NCBI GenBank assembly: GCA_026390165.1
Contig: JAPLGM010000024.1
Location: 1-64,000 of the forward strand
From: Campylobacterales bacterium
GTDB lineage: Bacteria; Campylobacterota; Campylobacteria; Campylobacterales; Sulfurimonadaceae
Reading direction: 5' to 3'
DNA: 64,000 nucleotides
The stretch's first letter is position 1; every line of letters starts with the position of its first letter. Shown here piece after piece: positions 48,933 through 58,305 of this stretch. Below the pieces are notes generated by a model, which did not search any database, had not been told where the DNA came from, and saw only the letters and a list, made by a program, of their open reading frames with translations. Position numbers and translations under genes: made by a program.

Positions 48933-51047
48933 ATGACACCCCTTATTAACCTCCTCACCCAAAAAACGGGCATTACTAAAATCCACGTTGAGGCCATCCT
49001 CAAACTTCTCGAAGAGGGTTCCACTATCCCTTTTATTGCCCGTTATCGCAAAGAGATGACGGGGGGAGCGTCGGATGAACAGTTGAGAGAGTTTGAGACT
49101 GTTTACGGCTATTCTAAAAAATCATTGGAGCGAAAAGAGGAGATACGGCGATTGATCGAAGAGCGCGGTCATTGTACGCCAGAGCTTACGACACAGATCA
49201 ATGCTGCTCAAACGCTTCAAGTGTTAGAAGATATTTATCGCCCCTTTAAAGAGAAGAAAAACACCCGTGCGGCATCGGCTATTGCGGCAGGGTTGGAACC
49301 GTTGGCGGAGTTGTTGCAAAGCGGACGTTTAGAACTAGAAGTATTTAAAAGAAAAGCAGGGGAGTTTCTCAAGGCTTCCATTAAAACGGTGGATGAAGCG
49401 GTACAGGGGGCAAAAGATATTGTGGCGGAGCGGTACAGCGATGACCCACGAGAGCGTGAACATTGGAGAAAACAGCTTTTTGATTACGCTTCGTTTGAGA
49501 TTAAAGGGACGAAAAGCCTCAAAGAGGAGGGCTTATTTTCGAAACTAGCCGGTAAATCGGAGAAGATTTCCTCTATCCCTTCTCACCGTTATCTCGCTCT
49601 AATGCGCGGTGTCTCTGAAAAAGAGCTGAGTATCAAAATATCCATTGATATGGAGAGGGTGGAAGAGAGTCTAAAGCGCAACCTGCTCCCTCGTAATTGC
49701 AACAGCTCTTCCTCACTACTTCTCGAAGCCTATCTCGATGGATTTAAGCGTCTGTTGTTCCCCTCACTGGAGCGTGAAATTCATGGAATGATTAAAGAGC
49801 GTGCCGATATTCAAGCGATTAATACCTTTGGTAAAAATTTGACACAGCTTCTTAATACCCCTCCCGTCACGAAAAGGGTGATTTTGGGAGCTGACCCAGC
49901 ATACCGTACAGGGTGCAAGCTTGCCGTCGTCGATGAGCACGGAACCTATCTTACCCACGCCGTTATCTATCCCACTCCACCACAAAGTGATTATACAGCG
50001 TCGGCAAAAGTGGTCAAAGAGTTGACACAAAAATACAACATTACGGGAGTTGCCATCGGTAACGGTACAGGTTCACGCGAGACGCAGGAATTTTTTGCAC
50101 GGGTGAATCGTGACGAGGGGTTGAGTTTGGCGTATACCGTCGTTTCGGAAGCGGGGGCATCGGTCTACTCTGCCTCTAAAATTGCGCACGAGGAGTACCC
50201 ACAGCTGGATGTAACGATCAGAGGAGCCATCTCTATTGCCCAACGGTTACGTGATCCGATGGCGGCGTTGGTGAAGATTGATCCAAAATCGTTGGGGATA
50301 GGGCAATATCAGCACGACGTCGATCAAAAGCTCTTGGAAAAACAGCTAGAGAGTGTGACGGAGGATTTGGTTAATCGTATTGGTGTTGATGTCAACAGCG
50401 CCTCGGTATCGTTGCTTTCATACGTTGCAGGAGTCGGTTCTAAAGTTGCCAAGGGTATCGTAGAGTATCGTGAAAAATCGGGGGCATTTACGAGCAAACA
50501 AGAGCTGCTAAAAGTCAAAGGGCTGGGGGTGAAAGCGTACGAGCAGTGTGCAGGATTTTTTCGGATACGGGAGGGGAAAAGTATCCTTGATAATACAGGA
50601 GTTCATCCTGAAAGCTACAGTGCGGCGCAAAAACTTCTAAAAGAGTATGATGTTGGTTCTATTACGAAAGGGGAGATTCCCTCCATTGCAAAAACGTTAG
50701 GGATAGGGGAAGTGACGCTTGGTGATATACTTGCCGAACTCAAAAAACCCGGATTTGATCCTCGTGAAACGCTCCCCCCTATTATTTTTAGTTCGGATTT
50801 GACCAATATAAAAGAGTTAAGAGAGGGTTCCATCGTCTCAGGGGTTGTCCGAAATATTGCCGACTTCGGGGCATTTGTTGATATTGGGCTAAAAAATGAC
50901 GGTCTTATTCATATTTCACAGATGTCTGAAAAGCGAATTGCTCATCCGTTAGAAGTGTTGAGCGTCAATCAGCAACTGATACGAATCCGTGTTATCGAGA
51001 TAGATGTGGAAAAAGGGAAAGTAGGGTTGAGTTTGAGAGAGATTTAG
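48933..51047 (+). CDS. tex: Tex-family RNA-binding transcription accessory protein
   Basis: The 704 residues follow the Tex order: an N-terminal helical domain (IPFIARYRKEMTGGASDEQLREFE), a YqgF/RNase H-like domain (about 325-450, ILGADPAYRTGCKLAVVD and AIGNGTGSRETQ), helix-hairpin-helix motifs (about 495-560) and a C-terminal S1 domain (about 630-700, GSIVSGVVRNIADFGAFVDIG). Tex binds nucleic acids and assists transcription elongation and RNA quality control. The length is slightly below E. coli YhgF (773). AAAGGAAC precedes the ATG. Confidence 0.93.
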   Translation: MTPLINLLTQKTGITKIHVEAILKLLEEGSTIPFIARYRKEMTGGASDEQLREFETVYGYSKKSLERKEEIRRLIEERGHCTPELTTQINAAQTLQVLEDIYRPFKEKKNTRAASAIAAGLEPLAELLQSGRLELEVFKRKAGEFLKASIKTVDEAVQGAKDIVAERYSDDPREREHWRKQLFDYASFEIKGTKSLKEEGLFSKLAGKSEKISSIPSHRYLALMRGVSEKELSIKISIDMERVEESLKRNLLPRNCNSSSSLLLEAYLDGFKRLLFPSLEREIHGMIKERADIQAINTFGKNLTQLLNTPPVTKRVILGADPAYRTGCKLAVVDEHGTYLTHAVIYPTPPQSDYTASAKVVKELTQKYNITGVAIGNGTGSRETQEFFARVNRDEGLSLAYTVVSEAGASVYSASKIAHEEYPQLDVTIRGAISIAQRLRDPMAALVKIDPKSLGIGQYQHDVDQKLLEKQLESVTEDLVNRIGVDVNSASVSLLSYVAGVGSKVAKGIVEYREKSGAFTSKQELLKVKGLGVKAYEQCAGFFRIREGKSILDNTGVHPESYSAAQKLLKEYDVGSITKGEIPSIAKTLGIGEVTLGDILAELKKPGFDPRETLPPIIFSSDLTNIKELREGSIVSGVVRNIADFGAFVDIGLKNDGLIHISQMSEKRIAHPLEVLSVNQQLIRIRVIEIDVEKGKVGLSLREI

Positions 51048-51086
51048 ATTCCGTGTCATACCCTATAGGGCACGTGAGCACGGAAT
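51048..51086. terminator. hairpin after tex
   Basis: ATTCCGTG (51048-51055) and CACGGAAT (51079-51086) pair perfectly and enclose a second palindrome CCCTATAGGG. It lies between the convergent tex and chemoreceptor genes. No long T-run follows, so it is a possible bidirectional terminator. Confidence 0.45.
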
Positions 51087-51097
51087 GGCTAAATAGG

Positions 51098-52699
51098 CTA
51101 CGTGCGATACACAGTAATTTGATTGGTGAGCTGTTCAGTCATTTGGTGGAGATGTTCGGCAGCTGAAGCGATCTCTTCAACACTGCGTGCATTGGCGGTT
51201 GAGAGGGTATGGATTGTTGCGATTTTACCGATAATGGTATCGGTTGTATTGGCATTAGTTTGAGTATCACTTGAGAGTTTTTCGATGGCTTTGACGGTCA
51301 TCTCGAGTGCTGTACTAGCCGTTGCTGTATGGCTATCTACTTCAGCCGATGCGCTTACTAGTTCTTCAATACGATTTGTATTATGGTTCATTTGGTCGGT
51401 AATATCATTGATCGATTGGACGATAACATTGACCGTTGCATTGGTCTCTACAAGACTTTTTTGGGTACGTTCTGCAAGTTTACGCACTTCATCAGCGACG
51501 ACGGCAAATCCACGGCCATGTTCACCCGCACGCGCCGCTTCAATAGCAGCATTAAGGGCGAGAAGATTGGTTTGGTCGGCAATATCAGCGATAACCGTGA
51601 GGACTTGTTTAACTTGGGATGCCTCTTGGGAAAGATTATTGAGCCGTTGGTTGATTTCACTCTCCATTTGAACCGTAAGGGAGAGTTGTTCCATTGTATT
51701 GTGAAGCGCTGTTTGCGCCTCTTGGAGATTTCCTCGTGCACCAATGGCTTGTTCACGGACGCTTTGCGCCTCACGTGAAGAGTTCCGCATCGCCTCTTTC
51801 ATTTTATCCGATTCAGTTGTTGTTTCCGTGACGATTTTCGCCTCTTGCTCAGCAGCTCTTCCGATAGAGAGGGTCGTTGCGGAGAGTTCGGCAGCAACAG
51901 AGAGATTTTCGCTTGATGCGGAACGGATCGATTGGAACGATTGACGCAGCATTTGAATGAGTCCATTGAGCTTGCGTCCCATTTGTGCAAGTTCATCATC
52001 CCCTTCAATGACGGCATCTTTGGTAAAGTCATGATTTTGAGCGAGAGTATCAATTGTTTTTTCCAACCGTTCAATGGATGCCCTGATACTGCTGATAATG
52101 AAATACAACATCCCTATCATAATTATTGTACTTAAAATAATGATAATTTCCATCGTAAGGGCATTGCTATCGAGGGTAGCAAGATTTTTCTTTTCCATTG
52201 ATGTTTCTAAATCCCGTCGTTTTTCAACCATAGTATTATAATGCTCTTTTGCATCTTTGGAAATGTTCATCAGTTTCTGTCCATCAGGACTTTGATCAAA
52301 TGCTTCGGTATGGGTAAGTTTTTGATATTTTCCGATGATGGCAATACGAGGCCCATTCATCTCATCTAAAGCTTTAATATCAGCGGCAATTTCTGCAAGT
52401 CTTTTTTTATTCTCTTCGGAACGGGTAATATCTGAAAGTTCTTCAATTGCTTCGGCAATTTTGTCATTGCGCTCCTGATAGCGATCTAAATACTCTTGTT
52501 TATAGAACAGTTGATATCCGCGCAGTTCCATCATGATACCATTCATTTCTGAACGGATATTACCTAATAGAACCATTCTCTGAGCCATTTTTTTGGCATC
52601 ATTGTTATTGGAATGGGATAAAAAACCTAATGTAGCCAATATTACAAAGCTAAGTAGTGCAAGTAAAGTGAGTTTGCCTCGTATTGTGGCGAAATTCAT
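51098..52699 (-). CDS. methyl-accepting chemotaxis protein with 4-helix sensor
   Basis: The ATG at 52697-52699 follows GGAGG by eight bases; the longer frame is rejected. The 533 residues have a first membrane helix (about 9-26), a periplasmic four-helix-bundle sensor (about 30-180), a second helix (about 187-205), HAMP (about 206-260) and a signalling coiled coil with the hairpin tip [30 protein letters not shown] (about 385-415, shortened here as [20 protein letters not shown]). No C-terminal CheR pentapeptide is evident. Ligand unknown. It is a single gene, convergent with tex. Confidence 0.9.
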   Translation of the reverse strand: MNFATIRGKLTLLALLSFVILATLGFLSHSNNNDAKKMAQRMVLLGNIRSEMNGIMMELRGYQLFYKQEYLDRYQERNDKIAEAIEELSDITRSEENKKRLAEIAADIKALDEMNGPRIAIIGKYQKLTHTEAFDQSPDGQKLMNISKDAKEHYNTMVEKRRDLETSMEKKNLATLDSNALTMEIIIILSTIIMIGMLYFIISSIRASIERLEKTIDTLAQNHDFTKDAVIEGDDELAQMGRKLNGLIQMLRQSFQSIRSASSENLSVAAELSATTLSIGRAAEQEAKIVTETTTESDKMKEAMRNSSREAQSVREQAIGARGNLQEAQTALHNTMEQLSLTVQMESEINQRLNNLSQEASQVKQVLTVIADIADQTNLLALNAAIEAARAGEHGRGFAVVADEVRKLAERTQKSLVETNATVNVIVQSINDITDQMNHNTNRIEELVSASAEVDSHTATASTALEMTVKAIEKLSSDTQTNANTTDTIIGKIATIHTLSTANARSVEEIASAAEHLHQMTEQLTNQITVYRT

Positions 52700-52771
52700 G
52701 TAGAGAACCTCCATAATGTGATAAGGATGAATTATAGCGTATTTGTTGTGTCTGAAGTTGTAATATCAGAT

Positions 52772-52795
52772 AATAACTGCCATTACGCAGTTATT
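52772..52795 (-). terminator. hairpin overlapping the stop of the gene at 52794
   Basis: AATAACTGC-CATTAC-GCAGTTATT is a perfect 9-base stem covering the first bases of the stop codon of the 188-residue gene. It lies about 73 bases before the chemoreceptor start. There is no T-run, so its role may be RNA stability rather than termination. Confidence 0.45.
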
Positions 52796-53360
52796 AGACA
52801 CTGGTGTCGAGGATACTTCCTCCCAAAGAGGTGATCTTCTCATCAATTTTGGCAAGGGCTTTATCGAGCGTTTGGTAGGAGATATCGGGGAGTTTCCCCC
52901 CCCACATTTTTTCGGCATCATTAAATCCTTTAACAATCCCCTCCCGTCCTGCTTTGAGGGTGTCAATATTATCACCGGCACCACTTAGGACAAAGTCGGA
53001 TAAACGTGCAGAGGTTTGGTCAACGCCGAAGAAACCATCTTGACCTACTAGCGCTTTAGCTTCATCAGGAGACATCTCTTTGATCGGTTTTCCCGTATAC
53101 CCGATCGCTTCGAAATCGATAGAATCCAAAATATCACCGATTTTTTTCATATCAAAGGGAGCTGTTTGCGCTTCGAAATTACTCGAAGAATTCGCCTGAA
53201 TACTCAGAGAATATTGGACAAGATAGGATTCTGAAAGGGCTTTACCAGAAATTTCACCATTTTTGATCTTATCTTTAAACTCTTGAGATGTTTTGTCAGT
53301 GGGGATAAGATCATTCTGAACGTATGGATTGAGCGATGAGCCAACAGTATTGATTTGCAT
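52794..53360 (-). CDS. soluble protein of unknown function after the efflux operon
   Basis: The ATG at 53358-53360 follows AAAGGGG; a longer frame runs into the permease gene. The 188 residues have no signal peptide or membrane segment and look largely helical, with a central part containing IDFEAIGYTGKPIKEMSPDEAKALVG and QDGFFGVDQTSARLSDFV. Such proteins start MQIN and resemble flagellar or surface-associated hypothetical proteins of Campylobacterota, but I cannot name the family. It follows the permease gene by 44 bases on the same strand. Confidence 0.7.
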   Translation of the reverse strand: MQINTVGSSLNPYVQNDLIPTDKTSQEFKDKIKNGEISGKALSESYLVQYSLSIQANSSSNFEAQTAPFDMKKIGDILDSIDFEAIGYTGKPIKEMSPDEAKALVGQDGFFGVDQTSARLSDFVLSGAGDNIDTLKAGREGIVKGFNDAEKMWGGKLPDISYQTLDKALAKIDEKITSLGGSILDTSV

Positions 53361-53404
53361 TGGTAACCCCTTTTTTATTTTATGTAAAGAGTATATCGAC
53401 AAAA

Positions 53405-54613
53405 TCACTCATGCCGTAAAGCGTCGATGGGATTAAGGCGTGCCGCTTTACGAGCAGGAAAGTAACCAAAGAGTATCCCCACAAGGGTAGAGAATAAAAA
53501 GGCGATGATAACAATCGAGGTATTAAAGACAAACGGCAGCTCAAAAAAGAGGTTGATCCCCACCCCGACACCGATACCAAACGCCATACCGATCACCCCT
53601 CCCAACGAGGAGAGGACGACTGCTTCGACGAGAAACTGCAAGAGAACCTCACGCTCCAGTGCTCCAATAGCAAGGCGTATCCCTATTTCACGGGTTCGTT
53701 CGGTGACGGAGACGAGCATAATATTCATAATTCCGATCCCCCCTACGAGGAGACTGATAGCGGCAACGGCACCTAAAAGCAAGGTGAGCATTTCGGTTGT
53801 CTGAGAGAGGGTTTGGATCACTTCGCGCAAATCACGGACATTAAAATCATCCTCATCTCCACTGTGAATATGGCGACGTTCACGCATAAGTGCGGTAACA
53901 CTTGTTTTGATGTTTTCGATGGAGGATGCGTTTTTGGCGGAGAGGAGCACCACCGCAATGTCTTGATTCCCGCTGATACGGCGCTGAAACATCCGAATGG
54001 GGGCGACGATAAGATCATCTTGATCCATTCCGAACATAGAAGCCCCTTTAGGATGAAGGAGTCCGATTACTTGACACGAAAAATTTCCCACTCGAATGGA
54101 AGCATTGATGGGGTTTTGGCTTCCGAAGAGTTCACGGCGGACGGTTTCTCCGATGACACACACGGCTTTTCCCCCTTGAAGTTCAGCAGGGGTAAAGGTT
54201 CTCCCTTTTTCGATTACCCAATCTTTGACGGTGAAATAATCGTTATCACTTCCATCCATCGAGGTGGAGTAGTTTTTGTTACCATAAACGGCTTGAATCC
54301 CCTTGGAAGCGACGGGAGCAACCCCTTTTAACCCACCGATTTCACGTTTAATAGCGATGATGTCATCATGGGTGAATAGTTTGGCGGTGGCATCCCCTTG
54401 GGGACCATGGCGATCTTGCCCTGGGCGGACGATGAGCATATTGCTGCCAAGTTTGGTGATACTGTTGGTGACGTAGGCGGTAGTAGCATCGCCAAGCATC
54501 ACCATTGCAATAACAGAGGCAACCCCGATAACGATCCCCAACGTCGTTAGAAAAGAACGCAGTGCACTTCGGCGGATTTCACGCAATGCCAAGATAAAAG
54601 CGTTCCAAATCAT
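53405..54613 (-). CDS. MacB-type ABC permease (FtsX-like)
   Basis: The 402 residues have the MacB permease layout. There is an N-terminal helix (about 19-40), a large periplasmic domain (about 45-270) and three C-terminal helices (about 278-300, 330-352 and 365-385), with SVTERTREIGIRLAIGA and FPARKAARLNPIDALRHE. In E. coli MacB the ATPase is fused to the N-terminus; here it is a separate gene. The complex does not transport across the inner membrane but uses ATP to drive a TolC-linked periplasmic pump. The start overlaps the ATPase gene by four bases. Confidence 0.88.
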   Translation of the reverse strand: MIWNAFILALREIRRSALRSFLTTLGIVIGVASVIAMVMLGDATTAYVTNSITKLGSNMLIVRPGQDRHGPQGDATAKLFTHDDIIAIKREIGGLKGVAPVASKGIQAVYGNKNYSTSMDGSDNDYFTVKDWVIEKGRTFTPAELQGGKAVCVIGETVRRELFGSQNPINASIRVGNFSCQVIGLLHPKGASMFGMDQDDLIVAPIRMFQRRISGNQDIAVVLLSAKNASSIENIKTSVTALMRERRHIHSGDEDDFNVRDLREVIQTLSQTTEMLTLLLGAVAAISLLVGGIGIMNIMLVSVTERTREIGIRLAIGALEREVLLQFLVEAVVLSSLGGVIGMAFGIGVGVGINLFFELPFVFNTSIVIIAFLFSTLVGILFGYFPARKAARLNPIDALRHE

Positions 54614-55308
54614 AGATGCCCCTCCGCATTGATGTGCCCATCACGGAAGTGGACAATCCGTGAGGCGTATGCTGCCATATCGTTTTCGTGGGTGACCATA
54701 ATGATAGTAATTCCCGAATCACGATTAAACGATTGGAGAAGCTCCATCACTTCGATACTTTTGGCGGTGTCAAGATTTCCTGTCGGCTCATCAGCAAGGA
54801 GAACGAGAGGATTGGTGACAATGGCACGGGCAATGGCGACGCGTTGTTGCTGTCCCCCTGAAAGTTCACTTGGGGTATGGTGGGCAACCTTTTCGAGTCC
54901 GACACTTCGTAACGCCTCCATTGCCATAACGCGGCGTTTTGATGCGCTCACACCGCGATAGAGGAGGGGGAGCTCGACGTTTTCAATCGCCGACGTTTTA
55001 CCCAAAAGATTGAACCCTTGGAAGATAAACCCGATGTAATTACGGCGAAGGAGGGCTCGTTGATCGCGTGAAAGAGCCCCAACATCGACCCCTTCAAAGA
55101 GGTATTGCCCCTCACTTGGGAGATCGAGACATCCTATGATATTCATAGCCGTCGATTTTCCCGATCCGCTGGGTCCCATGATGGCGACGAACTCCCCTTG
55201 GCGTATGGTTAAATCGACCCCTTGGAGGGCATAGGCAGTCGCGTCCCCCTCTCCGTAATACTTTTTAGTGTTCCGCAGTTCGATAACGGGGGTGGATGAC
55301 GCTTCCAT
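54610..55308 (-). CDS. MacB/LolD-type ABC ATPase
   Basis: The 232 residues include Walker A GPSGSGKST (about 44-52), GFIFQGFNLLGK (Q-loop), signature LSGGQQQRVAIARAI, Walker B VLLADEPTGNLD and IIMVTHENDMA. This is the MacB/LolD/FtsE type of mechanotransmission ATPase. Its ATG directly abuts the macA stop codon, and its end overlaps the permease gene by four bases. Together with macA and tolC it forms a complete tripartite pump. Confidence 0.9.
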   Translation of the reverse strand: MEASSTPVIELRNTKKYYGEGDATAYALQGVDLTIRQGEFVAIMGPSGSGKSTAMNIIGCLDLPSEGQYLFEGVDVGALSRDQRALLRRNYIGFIFQGFNLLGKTSAIENVELPLLYRGVSASKRRVMAMEALRSVGLEKVAHHTPSELSGGQQQRVAIARAIVTNPLVLLADEPTGNLDTAKSIEVMELLQSFNRDSGITIIMVTHENDMAAYASRIVHFRDGHINAEGHL

Positions 55309-56526
55309 TTACTCTTCTACACCTGTAATGAGCTGATCTTTCAACGAGAGGGGAGAATTTAGGATAACGGTAGAGATTCCATCGCTTTGCCCTATGCGAA
55401 CTCTGATTTTCGTGGGGATGTTATTTTTGAGTATCCAGACATAATCCCCTTTATCCTCTTCTTGGGTCGCGTGTTTTTTCTTATCTTTGGCATCAGCATT
55501 TTTAGGCAGAGGGGGGGTAAATCGTAAGGCAGCGTTAGGGACGACGGTGACCTTTTTTAGCGTTCCTGTGATAATTGAGGCATTGGCAGTCATTCCGGGG
55601 CGTAAGAGCAGATTGTTATTAGAGACAGCAACTACTGCTTCGTAGGTGACGACACCACTGACAACAGTTGAGTTGAGGCGCAGTTGAGTGATCTTCCCCT
55701 CAAATTCACGATTAGGATAGGCATCGACTGTGAATACTACTTTTTGGTTCTCTTTGACACCACCAATGTCCGCTTCGTCGACGCTGACAATTGCTCTCAT
55801 TTTTGTTAAATCCTCCGCAAGGGTGAATAACACGGGCGTTTGCATGGCAGCAACGACCGTTTGCCCTGGTTCAACTTTTCGCTCAAGGACAATTCCATTG
55901 ATCGGAGAGACAACGACCGCTTTTTTGAGATTCTCTTCATCGGTTTTAAGCTGCGCCAACGATTGATCTATTTGCGCTTTTGCGGCGGCAATTGCCCCCT
56001 TTGCTTGTTCAACACTCGACGAGAGAGATTGGAGCTCTTTACGGGAGGGGTAATTGCCTTCTGTTGATTTGTACATCGTAAGGGCACGATCATTTTCGAT
56101 AAGGGCATTGTCGAACACCGCTTTGGCACTTTGTTCATTGGCTTTACTTTTCATCCAATTGGCGTTGGAGCTTGTAACCACGGCTCTTAGTTTGGTCGTA
56201 TCAAGCCGTGCTAGTGGCTGGTGTAGTGTGACTTGGGCATTATAATCGACCAATACCTCACTGATCGTCCCCGAGACTTCAATCCCTACATCGACGGTAT
56301 TGGTGGGTTCCAGATTTCCTGTTGCCGAAACGGTGGTGGTGAGATCTTTAACGGTGAGAGGGACGGTAATAAACGCTATTTCTGCTTTGCCGTTTTGTTT
56401 GAGTTTATACGCTACGCCACCACCGATGAGGAGAAGAACGGCAACGGCAATAACGATCTTTTTCCACCGTTTGGGGGAACTATTTTCCCCTATCTGGAGC
56501 GTTTTTTCAATGGTTGAGGAGTTCAT
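55309..56526 (-). CDS. macA: MacA-like periplasmic adaptor (HlyD/RND type)
   Basis: The 405 residues have one N-terminal membrane helix (about 24-42), split lipoyl-domain halves (about 72-110 and 205-240, with ATGNLEPTNTVDVGIEVSGTI and VVSPINGIVLERKVEPGQTV), a coiled-coil hairpin between them and beta-barrel domains. The family links an ABC pump of the inner membrane to TolC. It overlaps tolC by four bases and precedes the ATPase. The substrate could be a macrolide, peptide or toxin; it is not deducible. Confidence 0.88.
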   Translation of the reverse strand: MNSSTIEKTLQIGENSSPKRWKKIVIAVAVLLLIGGGVAYKLKQNGKAEIAFITVPLTVKDLTTTVSATGNLEPTNTVDVGIEVSGTISEVLVDYNAQVTLHQPLARLDTTKLRAVVTSSNANWMKSKANEQSAKAVFDNALIENDRALTMYKSTEGNYPSRKELQSLSSSVEQAKGAIAAAKAQIDQSLAQLKTDEENLKKAVVVSPINGIVLERKVEPGQTVVAAMQTPVLFTLAEDLTKMRAIVSVDEADIGGVKENQKVVFTVDAYPNREFEGKITQLRLNSTVVSGVVTYEAVVAVSNNNLLLRPGMTANASIITGTLKKVTVVPNAALRFTPPLPKNADAKDKKKHATQEEDKGDYVWILKNNIPTKIRVRIGQSDGISTVILNSPLSLKDQLITGVEE

Positions 56527-57737
56527 AGCGGTTCCTTTTGTGAATGGCGCATTAAAAAGTAGAGGGTTGCGAGTTCGATTTGGATATTAACCTCATTGAT
56601 TTTGATCTCAAGCTCTTCGATAGAACGGGTATTTTGGAGCGTTTGCAAATCATATCCCGCTTTGTACCCTGCATTCACGGCTGCTTTCGTTGCTGTGATG
56701 AGTTCACCATAAAATTTCAGCGTTTCGTTTGTAATGGTAATAAGACGCTGATAACTTTCGATATGGGAGAGAGATTGTTCGTATATCCCCTCCATTTGAC
56801 GCTTGGTGTCCGCTACACTTGCACGTTGTTTGAGCGTTATTGCTTGCGCTTCTTGGAGTGTGTCGGAAGAATTATAGGCGATGGGGAGAGAGAGTTGTAA
56901 TCCTGCATCGTAAAAATTGCCGTGGTAATCGTTCAATGCACTTGTTTGCCCCTCAAACCGTTGAACTCCTGCATCGGCGATAAAAGTCAGCTTTGGGAGA
57001 TAGGAGGTTTTGAGTTGTCCATATTGCTGAGTGGTGCTTTGTACTAGTGCGTTGGCGTACTGAACACTCCACCCTTCATTTACAAATTCTTCTTTTGGGG
57101 TGAGGGTGAATGTCGGTAGAGTGAGGGAATTGATGGGACGATCAGTAAGCTTGAGTGCTTCAAGGCGTTGTTGGGCAAGGGCAAATCGTATAGCCGTATT
57201 GTTTTTGAGTTCACCGCTTTGAGTCATTAATGCGTTATTGAGCAACGTAATGTCGATATCACCTGCTTCATACTGCTTACGCTTGAGAAAAATTTCGATT
57301 TTGGTATTTTTGAGTCGAATCTCGCTTTGTTCGAGGAGAAGGGCGTTTTTTTGGTAATTGAGGAGAGCACTGATTAGTTGTTGATTAAGTCCCGCAATCT
57401 CTTTGTCCATTCCGATAGTATCAGCATTTTTTTTCGCTTGCGCAACCCCGATTGCATACTCAATTCCACCAGAGCGGAAAATATCCTGCGCAACCCCGAC
57501 GGAGAGATTTTGTCTGACATCGCGCATCCCCATTGACGCCGATTTTTCGTAGAGTGTGGAGGCTTTAAGATTGATGGGGCTAATCCAGTCGGTACGGAGT
57601 TTTTCATATCCTGCATCGATCTGGTTTTGTTGCTGCTCATAGTAACTTTGTTTTTCAGAGGAGAGGAGTGACAGGTCACTGCTGTACACCGATGAGGTGA
57701 ATACAATAAATAATACTAGTAAAGAATATGTTTTCAT
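56523..57737 (-). CDS. TolC-family outer membrane efflux protein
   Basis: The 404 residues start with a signal peptide (cut near VYS-SD) and show long amphipathic helices with Ala/Gln/Leu periodicity, as in TolC. It has a repeat-like layout and a short C-terminus (LATLYFLMRHSQKEPL). It is the first gene of the minus-strand efflux operon. It is a little shorter than typical TolC proteins (about 430-480). The pairing with macA and a MacB-like pump supports outer membrane channel function. Confidence 0.85.
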   Translation of the reverse strand: MKTYSLLVLFIVFTSSVYSSDLSLLSSEKQSYYEQQQNQIDAGYEKLRTDWISPINLKASTLYEKSASMGMRDVRQNLSVGVAQDIFRSGGIEYAIGVAQAKKNADTIGMDKEIAGLNQQLISALLNYQKNALLLEQSEIRLKNTKIEIFLKRKQYEAGDIDITLLNNALMTQSGELKNNTAIRFALAQQRLEALKLTDRPINSLTLPTFTLTPKEEFVNEGWSVQYANALVQSTTQQYGQLKTSYLPKLTFIADAGVQRFEGQTSALNDYHGNFYDAGLQLSLPIAYNSSDTLQEAQAITLKQRASVADTKRQMEGIYEQSLSHIESYQRLITITNETLKFYGELITATKAAVNAGYKAGYDLQTLQNTRSIEELEIKINEVNIQIELATLYFLMRHSQKEPL

Positions 57738-57804
57738 TTTTTGATTGTAATCTAATTTTAATAATTTGGACGTTAATTAATTAATGAAGGAAAAAAGTAT
57801 CTTT

Positions 57805-58215
57805 TTACCTATCAAGTATATCTTCCATCTCGACGCGGATATAGGAGTTTTTACGGGTTTCAATGAGAATCTGTTTTAGTCGATTGAGAACATTTTGGGG
57901 CTCTTTTGAGGTATTGAACGTATCCAACGCGATACAGGTGGTGTAATTATTAAAATGTCTGTCGAGCTTGTGGAGAATATTTTGGGATGCTTTGTACGAG
58001 TTTTCCTGTGATGTAAAGGTGAAAATGATAAAATAGTGCTGATCATCAAGCTTTATCAAGTGATCAGAGGTGCGAACATACTTCGCTAACTCAACGACGC
58101 TCAACGGCTCTTCATGGTATAGCAATGCAAACATTGCATTTACTTGAAATCTTTCGTAAGTATAATAAGTCTTTTTAATGAGGATATTGATTCGATTTAA
58201 AATATTAAAACTCAT
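57805..58215 (-). CDS. stand-alone degenerate GGDEF-like protein
   Basis: The 136 residues align by pattern with the second half of a GGDEF domain. VRTSDHLIKLDDQHYFIIF takes the place of RxxDxxxRxGGDEFxxx, followed by ASQNILHKLDRHF, CIALDTFNTS and NRLKQILIETRKNSYIRVE. The active-site motif is LDDQH instead of GGDEF, so it should not make c-di-GMP; it could bind a nucleotide or a partner. It lies between tolC (67 bases downstream on the same strand) and a divergent TonB receptor gene. The similarity is by eye only. Confidence 0.6.
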   Translation of the reverse strand: MSFNILNRINILIKKTYYTYERFQVNAMFALLYHEEPLSVVELAKYVRTSDHLIKLDDQHYFIIFTFTSQENSYKASQNILHKLDRHFNNYTTCIALDTFNTSKEPQNVLNRLKQILIETRKNSYIRVEMEDILDR

Positions 58216-58305
58216 GTTGTTCCAAACTCGGCACGTTATTCCGAAGGGTTATTAATCTAAGATGATACCTAAATATAGCAAACAATTCCGTAAAAAGGCT
58301 CTTTT